This document shows, piece by piece, positions 49,718-58,577 of a DNA stretch of 64,000 bases. Every line of letters begins with the position of its first letter. Positions within the stretch are counted from its first letter, which is position 1. A program made the position numbers and the translations under genes. The stretch is from Streptomyces sp. NRRL S-337 (GTDB lineage Bacteria > Actinomycetota > Actinomycetes > Streptomycetales > Streptomycetaceae): the NCBI RefSeq assembly GCF_000720175.1, contig NZ_JOIX01000005.1, forward strand, positions 1 through 64,000, written 5' to 3'. The notes beneath the pieces are model-generated. The model saw only the letters and a list, made by a program, of their open reading frames with translations. It did not search any database and had not been told where the DNA came from.

Positions 49718-51109
49718 TCAGACCCTCATCTCCCGCCCGTCGCCGGTCCTCCCGGAGGCGGGCCGCGGCTCGTCCTCCGCCACCGCCGCCAGGTCCCGGC
49801 TGCGGGTCTCCCGGGCCGCGCCCACCGCGACCAGCGTCAGCAGCGCGGCCGCGACGACGTACAGCGCGATCGGCGCCGGGCCGCCGAAGTCGGCGAGCAG
49901 CGCGGTCGCGATCAGCGGGGCCGGCGCACCGGCGGCGACCGACGCGAACTGGGCACCGATCGAGGCGCCTGAATACCGCATCCGGGTCGCGAACATCTCC
50001 GCGAAGAAGGCCGCCTGGGGCGCGTACATCGCACCGTGGAAGAACAGCCCGACGCCCACCGCGAGCAGCAGCGGACCGAACCGGCCGGAGTCCACCAGCG
50101 CGAAGAACGGGAACGCCCAGGCGCCGACGCCGGCCGCGCCCAGCAGATAGACCGGCCGGCGCCCGATCCGGTCCGACAGCGCGCCCCAGGCGGGGATCAC
50201 CGCGAAGTGCAGCGCGGAGGCGATCAGCACCGCGTTCAGCGCGGTCTGCTGTGCCACCCCGGCGTGCGAGGTCGCGTAGACCAGCACGAACGCCGTGAGG
50301 ACGTAGTACGAGATGTTCTCGGCCATCCGCGCGCCCATCGCGATCAGCACCTCGCGCCAGTGGTGCCGGAGCACGGCGACCAGGGGCAGCTTCTCCGCGC
50401 GGGTGGCCGGCCCCTCCGCCCGGCGGGCCTCGGCACGCGCCAACGCGGCCCGGAACACGGGCGATTCGTCCACCGACAGCCGCATCCACAGCCCGACCAG
50501 GACCAGGACGCCGGAGAGCAGGAACGGCACCCGCCACCCCCAGGTGGCGAACGCCGCGGCCGGTAGCAGCGCCGTCATCAGCGAGAGCACGCCGGTGGCC
50601 AGCAGTTGCCCGGCGGGCGCGCCGGTCTGCGGCCACGAGGCCCAGAACCCGCGGCGTCGCGCATCACCGTGCTCCGACACCAGCAGCACCGCGCCGCCCC
50701 ACTCACCGCCCAGCGCGAACCCCTGGACCAGCCGCAGCACGGTCAGCAGTACCGGCGCCGCCGTCCCGATCGTGGCGTGCGTCGGCAGCAGCCCGATCGC
50801 GAACGTGGCACCCCCCATCATCAGCAGGCTCAGCACCAGCAGTCTCTTCCGGCCCAGCCGGTCGCCGAAGTGCCCGAAGACCAGCGCACCGACGGGCCGC
50901 GCGGCGAACCCGACCGCGTACGTCAGGAACGCCAGCAGGGTCCCGACGAGCGGATCGGAACCGGGAAAGAACAGCTTGTTGAAGACCAGCGCGGCGGCGG
51001 ACCCGTAGAGGAAGAAGTCGTACCACTCGATGGTGGTCCCGATGAGACTGGCGGCGACGATGCGCTTGAGGTCGGTGGGTGGTGGGGGAGCGGTTGCTGC
51101 GCGGGCCAT
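49718..51109 (-). CDS. MHS-family MFS transporter (metabolite:proton symporter)
   Basis: A 463-residue transporter with 12 helices. GTTIEWYDFFLYGSAAALVF near the start and FGHFGDRLGRKRLLVLSLLMMG (motif A) are hallmarks of the metabolite:H+ symporter group, which includes ShiA and ProP-like carriers. ALGGEWGGAVLLVSEH and SDRIGRRPVYLLG are also present. Substrates are typically dicarboxylates, shikimate-like acids or osmolytes. The nearby 3-hydroxybutyrate dehydrogenase would fit uptake of a hydroxy acid but this is a guess. ATG 51109 is preferred to GTG 51115. Confidence 0.93.
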   Translation of the reverse strand: MARAATAPPPPTDLKRIVAASLIGTTIEWYDFFLYGSAAALVFNKLFFPGSDPLVGTLLAFLTYAVGFAARPVGALVFGHFGDRLGRKRLLVLSLLMMGGATFAIGLLPTHATIGTAAPVLLTVLRLVQGFALGGEWGGAVLLVSEHGDARRRGFWASWPQTGAPAGQLLATGVLSLMTALLPAAAFATWGWRVPFLLSGVLVLVGLWMRLSVDESPVFRAALARAEARRAEGPATRAEKLPLVAVLRHHWREVLIAMGARMAENISYYVLTAFVLVYATSHAGVAQQTALNAVLIASALHFAVIPAWGALSDRIGRRPVYLLGAAGVGAWAFPFFALVDSGRFGPLLLAVGVGLFFHGAMYAPQAAFFAEMFATRMRYSGASIGAQFASVAAGAPAPLIATALLADFGGPAPIALYVVAAALLTLVAVGAARETRSRDLAAVAEDEPRPASGRTGDGREMRV

Positions 51110-51393
51110 GTGCACCACTTCCAGGCGGTCGGCGGGATGTGCTCGTGCCGCCACACGGTAGGAACGCGCAGGTCAGTGGCCCATGTGGTGGGACGCCATA
51201 GTTCCGGGCACGGGGGTGCGCGGTCCCACCATGAGGGCCCGCACGGCCGCGCGGCAGCGCCGAAGCCGGCACCTGAAGGTGACGGGCTCGGCCAGACGGT
51301 TTTTGCTTGGCTGCGAAACGATCACCGGTTACGCTCCGTCGGCGCGCATGCGGCGCGAATCAGCAGGTGGGGGAAGTGGGGGAAGTAGGGGAC

Positions 51394-52185
51394 ATGGATG
51401 GCGAATTCGACAGATCCGAGGCCGGATCCGAGACCGGATCCGCGACCGGATCCGCGACCGGATCCAAGGCCGGACCCGAGAAGGGGATGAACGCCGGGGC
51501 ACAGGCGGTCGCGGCGGTGGTGCTGGTCGGGGGACTCGCGGGGGGCATGTGGGTCATGGCGAAGGCTTCGGGGCAGGAGGTCGAGGAGAGCAAGCCGGCT
51601 GCTTGCTCGCCCGCGCATGACGACGCCCGGCCGACGCGGCAGGCTGCGTCGAAGCACGTCGCCTCGAAGCGCGTTTCGGGGGCGCAGCTGTGCACGGCGC
51701 TGAACCGTGCGGACCTGCCGGAGCTCCTCGGAACGCCGGCTGAGCGGGCGGAGACCGCTGACGGCAGCGAGAGCACGACCAAGCTCGCCGGCGGCACCAC
51801 GTTCGTCACCCCCGAAGCGGAAGTGACGCTGAAGACCTACTCCGTGCAGCTCTCGGCGTCCTCCGACGACCTCTCGATCGCCCGGACGGCCGACCTCCTG
51901 GGCAATACCGCGGAGAAGCGAACGGTTCTCGGGCGTCCCGCGGTCCTCTCCTCGGACCGGACCATCGCCATCCGTTTCAACTTCGAGGGTGGCAAGCCCG
52001 GCAAGGCCGACTCCGCGCCCGGCGGTAGCGCCCGCCGCCTGCAGGTCGCCAGGAACGCCAAGGACGGCGGCGGCTCCTTCGAGGTCGTCGTCTGGCGGCA
52101 GGACGAGGGGATGCCCGATGACGCGGCGTTGCTGCGCGTCGCCGAGAAGGTCCTGCCGACGGTTCCGGGCTGGGACGCCGGCTGA
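51394..52185 (+). CDS. DUF6215-family membrane-anchored protein
   Basis: A 263-residue protein: N-terminal SATGSATG repeat (12-bp DNA repeats around 51424-51465, each with GGATCC), one membrane helix (AQAVAAVVLVGGLAGGMWVMA), and a secreted domain with SGAQLCTALNRADLPELLGTPAE, ARTADLLGN, VLGRPAVLSSDRTIAIRF and LLRVAEKVLPTVPGW. It matches the DUF6215 group, of unknown function. ATG 51394 has GGGGAAGTAGGGGAC upstream. A single gene, divergent from the MHS transporter. Confidence 0.82.
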   Translation: MDGEFDRSEAGSETGSATGSATGSKAGPEKGMNAGAQAVAAVVLVGGLAGGMWVMAKASGQEVEESKPAACSPAHDDARPTRQAASKHVASKRVSGAQLCTALNRADLPELLGTPAERAETADGSESTTKLAGGTTFVTPEAEVTLKTYSVQLSASSDDLSIARTADLLGNTAEKRTVLGRPAVLSSDRTIAIRFNFEGGKPGKADSAPGGSARRLQVARNAKDGGGSFEVVVWRQDEGMPDDAALLRVAEKVLPTVPGWDAG

Positions 52186-52273
52186 CGAGGCCGTGGGACC
52201 GCTCCGGGATGCGGGGGGACCGGCGGCGGCCGACCCTGGGACCAGGGCCCCGCGCCGGACGAGGAGGACTCAC

Positions 52274-53242
52274 GTGCCGGATCGTGCGCACCAAGGCGCG
52301 ACGTCGCCGCCCGGGGCCCGGCACCGCATGTCCGAGGCGGCCTTCCGCTCCCTGTACCGCCGGCTGCGTGAGCGGGCGCTGGACGGCCCGGATCCCGGGC
52401 GCGGAGCGCTGGGCCACCTCACCCCCGAGCGGGTGGTGGCCGCCGCCACCGAGGTGCGGGCCGGCCGGACCGTATCGCTGGCCGCCCCCCTCGAGACCAC
52501 ACCGGGGCCGGACGACCCGCAGCCGGCCACCCACCGGATGACCGCACCGGCGCCCGGCGAGGCCGGCGCCCCGGGACTGCACTTCGCCCTCGACCGGTTC
52601 GCCATGAACGTGCACGGGGACGCGGACAGCCACCTCGACGCGCTGTGCCATGTGATGTTCGACGGCGAGCTCTACGGCGGTGTTCCGGCGAGCAGCGTGA
52701 CGCCGCACGGGGCCGGCGCGCTCACGTCGGACCTGGTGCGCGACGGCATCGTCGGCCGCGGTGTGCTGCTGGACGTCCCGCGCCTGCGCCAGGTGCCGTG
52801 GCTGGAGCCCGGTGACCACGTGACCGCCGACGACCTCGTGGCGGCCGAGGCGGTCCAGGGCGTCACGGTCGGGCCGGGCGACCTGCTGTTCGTGCGCGTC
52901 GGGCACCGCCGCCGGCGCCGGAGCCTCGGTGCCTGGAACGCCGCGCAAGCGCGGGCCGGCCTGCACCCGGCAGCGATGCCCTTCCTCGCCGAGCGGCGGG
53001 TGGCCGCCCTGGGGTCGGACGGCAACAACGACACGGCCCCCAGCGCGGTCGCCGAGGTCCCGTTCCCGGTGCACGTACTGGCCATGAACGCCCTGGGGCT
53101 GCACCTCATGGACTACCTGAACTTCGAGGAACTGGTACCGGTGTGCGCACAGCTGCGCCGCTGGCACTTCCTGTGCGTGGTCGCCCCGCTGCGGATCCCG
53201 GCGGCCACCGGCTCCCCGGTGAACCCGATCGCCGTCCTGTGA
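52274..53242 (+). CDS. Cyclase-family (kynurenine-formamidase-like) metal hydrolase
   Basis: A 322-residue protein with the cyclase-superfamily metal motif HGDADSHLDALCH: His114, Asp118 region, His120, Asp122 and His126, in MNVHGDADSHLDALCHVMFDGELYGG. The C-terminal SDGNNDT and VHVLAMNALGLHLMDYLNFEEL complete the fold seen in cyclase/KynB relatives, which hydrolyse formamides or open and close small rings. GTG 52274 has GAGGAGG 6 bases upstream. It starts a run of one-way redox genes, but its substrate is not readable. Confidence 0.86.
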   Translation: MPDRAHQGATSPPGARHRMSEAAFRSLYRRLRERALDGPDPGRGALGHLTPERVVAAATEVRAGRTVSLAAPLETTPGPDDPQPATHRMTAPAPGEAGAPGLHFALDRFAMNVHGDADSHLDALCHVMFDGELYGGVPASSVTPHGAGALTSDLVRDGIVGRGVLLDVPRLRQVPWLEPGDHVTADDLVAAEAVQGVTVGPGDLLFVRVGHRRRRRSLGAWNAAQARAGLHPAAMPFLAERRVAALGSDGNNDTAPSAVAEVPFPVHVLAMNALGLHLMDYLNFEELVPVCAQLRRWHFLCVVAPLRIPAATGSPVNPIAVL

Positions 53243-53372
53243 CCGGGCCGGGACGGGCGGCCCGTTCCAGGTGCTGCGCCGTCCCTCGGCGTATACGTTC
53301 GAAGGAGCGGAGAAGGCTACCGGCAGGTCCCGGCAGCGGCCGGCGATCGCAACGGCAAGGACGGTGGTCGCT

Positions 53373-54953
53373 GTGGGCGGCACCTCCCACTACGACGTCA
53401 TCATCATCGGCACCGGCGCCGGCGGCGGCACCCTCGCCCACCGGCTCGCCCCCTCCGGCAAGCGGGTGCTCCTCCTGGAGCGCGGCGGCTGGCTGCCGCG
53501 CGAACGCGACAACTGGGACTCCACCGCCGTCTTCGTCAAGGCGAAGTACCGGGCCCCGGAGTTCTGGCTCGACCGGCACGGCAACGAGTTCCCGCCCGAG
53601 GTCAATTACTACGTCGGCGGCAACACCAAGTTCTACGGCGCGGCGCTGTTCCGGTTGCGCCCCGAGGACTTCGGCGAGCTGCGCCACCACGACGGCGTCT
53701 CTCCCGCCTGGCCGCTCGGCTACGAGGACCTGGAGCCGTACTACACGCAGGCGGAACACCTCTACCTGGTGCACGGCCGGCACGGCGAGGACCCCTGGGA
53801 AGGGCCGTGCAGCGGACCGTACGCCTACCCGCCGGTGGAACACGAGCCGCGCATCCAGCAGTTGAGCGACGACCTGGAGAAGCGCGGACTGCACCCCTTC
53901 CACCTTCCCATCGGGGTCGACCTCACCCAGGACGGGAACGGGCGTGCGGCCCACTCCAGCGTCTGCATCCGCTGCGACCGGGTGGACGGCTTCCCGTGCC
54001 TGGTCCGTGGCAAGTCCGACGCCCAGGTGATCTGTGTGGAACCGGCACTGCGCCACCCCGGCGTCGAACTGGTCACCCACGCCCGGGTGACGAGGCTGGA
54101 GACCGACCCCACCGGACGCAGCGTCACCACCGTCGTCGCCGAGCTCCCGGAGGCGGAGCAGGCCCGGTTCTCGGCCGACATCGTGGTCGTGGCCTGCGGG
54201 GCGGTCAACTCCGCGGCCCTGCTGCTGGCTTCGTCCGACGACCACCATCCCCACGGGCTGGCCAACAGCTCGGACGTGGTCGGCCGCCACTACATGCGGC
54301 ACAACAACCTCGCGCTGATGGCGATTTCGAAGGGGCCCAACGACACCCGGTTCCAGAAGACCCTCGCCCTGCACGACTGGTACCTGGGCGCGGACGACTG
54401 GGCCTACCCCCTCGGCGGGATCCAGATGCTCGGCAAGTCGGACGCCGAGCAGATCCACGGCGAGGCGCCGCGCTGGGCCGGCGCGGTCACCCCGGACCTG
54501 CCCTTCGAGGTCCTGGCCCACCACGCCGTCGACTTCTGGCTGTGCGGGGAGGACCTGCCGCAGCCGGACAACCGGGTCACCCTGGACGCCGACGGCCGCA
54601 TCCACCTCGCCCTCGACGGGACCAACAACATCGCCGGCCTGACACGTCTGCGGCACAAGCTCCAGCACATGCTCGGCCACCTCGGCATGCACGAGGACCA
54701 TCTGCTGTCCCACAGCATCTACCTGCACAAGGGCATGCCGATCGGCGCCACCGCCCACCAGGCGGGCACCGTGCGGTTCGGCCACGACCCGGCGTCCTCG
54801 GCCCTCGACCTCAACTGCAAGGCCCACGACCTGGACAACCTGTACGTCGTCGACACGAGCTTCTTCCCGAGCATCGGTGCGGTCAATCCGTCCCTGACGG
54901 CCATCGCGAACGCCCTGCGGGTGGGCGACCACCTCCTCGCCCGGCTCGGCTGA
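53373..54953 (+). CDS. GMC-type FAD oxidoreductase
   Basis: A 526-residue flavoprotein with FAD motif IIIGTGAGGGTLAHRLA (residues 10-26), VLLLERGGWLPRE, the GMC substrate region YYVGGNTKFYGAALFRLRPEDF and the C-terminal motif DTSFFPSIGAVNPSLTAIANALRVGDH with conserved Asn. GMC enzymes oxidise alcohols, sugars or choline-like substrates. GTG 53373 follows AAGGACG at distance; GTG 53364 is an alternative. The next genes (SDR, cytochrome bd oxidase) lie on the same strand, and reducing equivalents could feed the oxidase. Confidence 0.87.
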   Translation: MGGTSHYDVIIIGTGAGGGTLAHRLAPSGKRVLLLERGGWLPRERDNWDSTAVFVKAKYRAPEFWLDRHGNEFPPEVNYYVGGNTKFYGAALFRLRPEDFGELRHHDGVSPAWPLGYEDLEPYYTQAEHLYLVHGRHGEDPWEGPCSGPYAYPPVEHEPRIQQLSDDLEKRGLHPFHLPIGVDLTQDGNGRAAHSSVCIRCDRVDGFPCLVRGKSDAQVICVEPALRHPGVELVTHARVTRLETDPTGRSVTTVVAELPEAEQARFSADIVVVACGAVNSAALLLASSDDHHPHGLANSSDVVGRHYMRHNNLALMAISKGPNDTRFQKTLALHDWYLGADDWAYPLGGIQMLGKSDAEQIHGEAPRWAGAVTPDLPFEVLAHHAVDFWLCGEDLPQPDNRVTLDADGRIHLALDGTNNIAGLTRLRHKLQHMLGHLGMHEDHLLSHSIYLHKGMPIGATAHQAGTVRFGHDPASSALDLNCKAHDLDNLYVVDTSFFPSIGAVNPSLTAIANALRVGDHLLARLG

Positions 54954-55119
54954 CCGGCCCGCGAAGACGCACCACCGATCGGGCGAAGATCGTCAGTCGG
55001 GCAGCGCAAAGCGGACCGCTCCGCCGGGCCGTCACCCCTCCCCGGTGGTTGTGTGACGCCTGCACCTCCGGGCCACGGCCCGGCTGATCCCGGGCCACGC
55101 AGTGGAGGAGTAGGTCATC

Positions 55120-55959
55120 GTGAGTTCCCCCGAGGGCGCACCCCAGGACGTGATCCCCGCGGATCTGCTGAAGGGCCAGAAGGCGCTGGTCACCGGCGCG
55201 AATTCGGGCATCGGCCGGGCCACCGCCGTCGCCCTGGGCCGGGCCGGCGCCGATGTCGTCGTGAACTACGTGGCCGGCCGCGAGGAAGCCGAGAAGGTGG
55301 TCGAGGAGATCGCTTCCTTCGGAGTGCGGGCGGCGGCCTACGAGGCGGACGTCTCCGACGAGGAGCAGGTCGTCGCCATGACGGACCGGATGGTCAAGGA
55401 GTTCGGCACTGTCGACATCCTCGTGGCCAACGCCGGGCTGCAGCGGGACGCGTCGTTCACCGACATGACCCTCGCCCAGTGGCAGAAGGTCCTGGACGTC
55501 AACCTCACCGGGCAGTTCCTCTGTGCCCGCGAGGCGACCAAGGAGTTCCTGCGGCGCGGGGTCGTCCCCGAGGTGTCGCGCGCGGCGGGCAAGATCATCT
55601 GCATGAGCTCGGTGCACCAGGTCATCCCCTGGGCCGGCCACGTCAACTACGCCGCCTCCAAGGGCGGTGTGCAGATGATGATGGAGACGCTGGCGCAGGA
55701 ACTCGCCCCGAAGAAGATCCGCGTCAACGCGATCGCCCCCGGAGCCATCAAGACCCCCATCAACCGCGACGCCTGGGACACCCCCGAGGCCCAGCAGGAT
55801 CTCCTGCGGCTGATCCCCTACGACCGTGTCGGTGTCCCCGAGGACATCGCCCGCGCGGCCGTCGCGCTCGCCTCCGACCTCCTGGACTACGTCGTGGGCG
55901 CCACCCTCTACGTGGACGGCGGGATGACCCTCTTCCCCGGGTTCGCCACCGGCGGCTGA
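55120..55959 (+). CDS. Short-chain dehydrogenase (glucose 1-dehydrogenase-like)
   Basis: A 279-residue SDR: TGANSGIGRATAVALGRAGADVVVNY, NAGLQRDASF, catalytic Ser in SSVHQV and YAASKGG. It resembles the glucose-1-dehydrogenase/YhdF-type oxidoreductase group, with a basic or acidic cofactor loop not decisive for NAD versus NADP. GTG 55120 has GGAGGAG upstream in AGTGGAGGAGTAGGTCATC. It lies between the GMC oxidoreductase and the cydAB pair; all run the same way with gaps of 166 and 51 bp. Confidence 0.88.
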   Translation: MSSPEGAPQDVIPADLLKGQKALVTGANSGIGRATAVALGRAGADVVVNYVAGREEAEKVVEEIASFGVRAAAYEADVSDEEQVVAMTDRMVKEFGTVDILVANAGLQRDASFTDMTLAQWQKVLDVNLTGQFLCAREATKEFLRRGVVPEVSRAAGKIICMSSVHQVIPWAGHVNYAASKGGVQMMMETLAQELAPKKIRVNAIAPGAIKTPINRDAWDTPEAQQDLLRLIPYDRVGVPEDIARAAVALASDLLDYVVGATLYVDGGMTLFPGFATGG

Positions 55960-56010
55960 CCGGCCCCGCGCACATCGGCCCCCGCGCACGCCGGTCCCGA
56001 GGAGACCCCC

Positions 56011-57474
56011 ATGCACACCGCGGTTTCGTTGCTGGCCGGCGCACCGGCGCAGCTGCTCCCGGCCCGATCGCTGATGGCCTTCACCCTCGCCTCGCACATC
56101 GTCCTGGTGCCCTTCGGCGTGGCGCTGCCGCTGATCACGCTCATCATGCACGGCCATGGACTGCGCCGGAACGACCCGACCGCCCTGCTGCTGGCCCGGC
56201 GCTGGTCGGCCGTCATGGCGGTCCAGTTCGCGATCGGCGTCGTCACCGGCACGGTGCTGTCCTTCGAGTTCGGGCTGCTGTGGCCGGGCATGATGGGCCG
56301 GTGGGGCGATGTCTTCGGCATCGGGTTCGGTGTCGAGGCCTGGGCGTTCTTCCTGGAAGCCGTGCTGATCGCCATCTACCTCTACGGCTGGCGCCGGCTG
56401 CCCTCCCGGACCCACTTCCTGCTCGCACTGCCGCTGCCCGCCGCCGCCCTGCTCGGCGCCTTCGGGATCCTGGCCGCCAACTCCTGGATGAACACCCCGC
56501 GGGGCTTCTCCCTCGACCCCGCCGGCCACCCCGTCGACGTGAAGATCTGGAAGGCGATCTTCACGCCCATGTTCGGCCCGGAGTACTGGCACTTCGTCGT
56601 GGCGATGCTCGTGACGGCCGGCTACGTCACGGCCGGCGTCTACGCCGTCGGCTGGCTGCGCGGCCGCCGGGACCGCTACCACCGGCTCGGCTTCACGATC
56701 CCCTTCACGCTCGCCGCGGTGTTCACCCCGGTGCAGCTCGTGCTCGGCGACTCCATCGCCCGGCAGGTCTTCCACAAGCAGCCGGTGAAGTTCGCCGCGA
56801 TGGAGATCGTCTGGAGGACCGACACCCATGTGCCGGAATACCTCTTCGGGCGGATGCACCCGGACGGGAGCATCTCCGGCGGCATCAAGATCCCGCAGCT
56901 GGACTCCGTCCTCGCCGGCTTCCGCCCGGACACCCGGGTGACCGGGCTGACCTCCGTCCCGGCGGCCGACCGGCCGACGGCCACCCAGGCCACCCTCATC
57001 CACTGGACCTTCGACATCATGGTCGGCATCGGCTCCGTGCTGGTGGTGCTCGCCCTCTGGTACGCCCTGGTATGGCTGCGCCGCCGCGGGCTGCCCGCGT
57101 CACCGTGGTTCTTCCGCTGCGCCGCCGTGGCCGGTCCCGCCTCCGTCGTCGCCGTCGAATGCGGCTGGATCACCACCGAAGTGGGCCGCCAGCCGTGGAT
57201 CGTCTACCAGAACATGCGGGTCGCAGAAGCCGTGACCTCGACCCGTTCCACCAGCCTGTGGATCATGTTCGGCCTGGTCGTGGTGGTGTACCTGGTCGTC
57301 TTCGGCTCGTTCCTCGCGGTGCTGCTGAAGATGCGCACCCGCTGGCGGCCCGCCGACGGGACGAAAGGCCAGGGGCTGCCGCCGGCGGAAGGACCGGAGC
57401 GGGAGACACCGGAGAAGGAGACACCGGAGACGGACACGCCGTACGGTCCGCGCTCCGCGGGGAGCCGGCCGTGA
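56011..57474 (+). CDS. cydA: Cytochrome bd-type quinol oxidase subunit I
   Basis: A 487-residue membrane protein, about nine helices, with the heme b595 ligand in ASHIVLVPFGVALP (His29), EFGLLWPGMMGRWGDVFG, the invariant GRQPWIVYQ and heme b558 ligands in HFVVAMLVTAGYVTAG. The Q-loop is short, as in cyanide-insensitive CIO-type oxidases. It reduces oxygen to water using quinol electrons. The coupled subunit II follows with a GTGA overlap. The usual CydC/CydD assembly transporter is not adjacent within this window. Confidence 0.94.
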   Translation: MHTAVSLLAGAPAQLLPARSLMAFTLASHIVLVPFGVALPLITLIMHGHGLRRNDPTALLLARRWSAVMAVQFAIGVVTGTVLSFEFGLLWPGMMGRWGDVFGIGFGVEAWAFFLEAVLIAIYLYGWRRLPSRTHFLLALPLPAAALLGAFGILAANSWMNTPRGFSLDPAGHPVDVKIWKAIFTPMFGPEYWHFVVAMLVTAGYVTAGVYAVGWLRGRRDRYHRLGFTIPFTLAAVFTPVQLVLGDSIARQVFHKQPVKFAAMEIVWRTDTHVPEYLFGRMHPDGSISGGIKIPQLDSVLAGFRPDTRVTGLTSVPAADRPTATQATLIHWTFDIMVGIGSVLVVLALWYALVWLRRRGLPASPWFFRCAAVAGPASVVAVECGWITTEVGRQPWIVYQNMRVAEAVTSTRSTSLWIMFGLVVVVYLVVFGSFLAVLLKMRTRWRPADGTKGQGLPPAEGPERETPEKETPETDTPYGPRSAGSRP

Positions 57475-58511
57475 TTGCCGGGGTCATCGCCGTCGTCCTG
57501 CTGCTCGCGGTCGCCGCCTACGCCTGTGCCGGCGGCACCGACTACGGAGCCGGGTTCTGGGACCTGGTCGCGGGCGGCGCGGAGCGCGGCGAGCGGCCCC
57601 GCCGGCTGATCGACCATGCGATGGCGCCCGTATGGGAGGTCAACAACGTCTGGCTGATCTTCGTGCTGGTCATCATGTGGACCGGATTCCCGGTCTTCTT
57701 CCAGCGGGCGTTCACGGCGATGTGGCTGCCCCTGGCGCTGGCCGCCGTCGGCATCGTGCTGCGCGGCGCCGGCTTCGCCCTGCGCAAGCCCGCCCGGCGG
57801 CCGGCCCGACGGCGCCTGTACGGGGCGATGTTCGCCCTCTCCTCGCTGCTGACGCCGTTCTTCCTCGGCGCGGCGGTCGGTGGGGTGGCCTCGGGGCGGG
57901 TGACCGCGGCGACCACGGCATCGGCGGACGCCTGGGCCAACCCCACCTCGATCCTCTTCGGCCTGCTCGCCATCGCGACCACGGCCCTGCTCGGCGCGGT
58001 CTTCCTGGCGGCGGACGCCCGCCGCTTCGCCGCGCCCGAACTCGACGGCTACTTCCGGCGGCGCGCGCTGGCCGCCCTGGTGGTCGTCGCGATCCTGGCC
58101 GTGGTCACACTGTTCGTCACCCACGGGGACGCGCCCCACATCTGGCACGGGCTCACCCACGGCGTGGGGCTCGTCTTCGTCGTCGTGTCCGCGCTGGCCA
58201 CACTCGCCACCGCCTGGCTGCTGATCCGGCCCTCCGGGGCCTGGTCCCGGGTCACGGCGGCCGGCGTGGTCGCGTCCGCTGTCCTCGGCTGGGGCACGGC
58301 ACAGCGCCCGTACCTCATCCCGACCTCGCTGACCGTCGCCGAGGGAGCGGGCGCGCCCACCACGCTGCGCTGGCTCGGGCTCGTCACGCTGGTGGCGCTC
58401 GTGCTGATCGTCCCCGCGGTCGCGCTGCTGTACTGGCTGGACACCCGTGGCGAGCTGGAGGGCCTCACCGACGCCGACCTGCGGCGCCAGGGCGCCGGTG
58501 ACGAGGGCTGA
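57471..58511 (+). CDS. cydB: Cytochrome bd-type quinol oxidase subunit II
   Basis: A 346-residue membrane protein of about eight helices: GVIAVVLLLAVAAYACAGGTDYGAGFWDLVAGG, the quinol-oxidase signature WEVNNVWLIFVLVIMWTGFPVFFQRAF and a C-terminal YLIPTSLTVAEGAGAPTTLRWL. GTG 57471 overlaps the stop of subunit I in GTGA, so the two are translated together. Together they form an alternative terminal oxidase for low-oxygen or oxidative stress conditions. Confidence 0.94.
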   Translation: MIAGVIAVVLLLAVAAYACAGGTDYGAGFWDLVAGGAERGERPRRLIDHAMAPVWEVNNVWLIFVLVIMWTGFPVFFQRAFTAMWLPLALAAVGIVLRGAGFALRKPARRPARRRLYGAMFALSSLLTPFFLGAAVGGVASGRVTAATTASADAWANPTSILFGLLAIATTALLGAVFLAADARRFAAPELDGYFRRRALAALVVVAILAVVTLFVTHGDAPHIWHGLTHGVGLVFVVVSALATLATAWLLIRPSGAWSRVTAAGVVASAVLGWGTAQRPYLIPTSLTVAEGAGAPTTLRWLGLVTLVALVLIVPAVALLYWLDTRGELEGLTDADLRRQGAGDEG

Positions 58512-58577
58512 CGCCGATGGCGGTCGGGAGCCGCGGTGTTCGTCGTCCGGCGCGACGGCCGGCCGGAACCGGTCCGG

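Noticed and set aside
55068..55083. Hairpin CCGGGCC-AC-GGCCCGG before the SDR gene
   Set aside because: A two-base loop is sterically poor, and GC palindromes of this length are expected in such GC-rich DNA.
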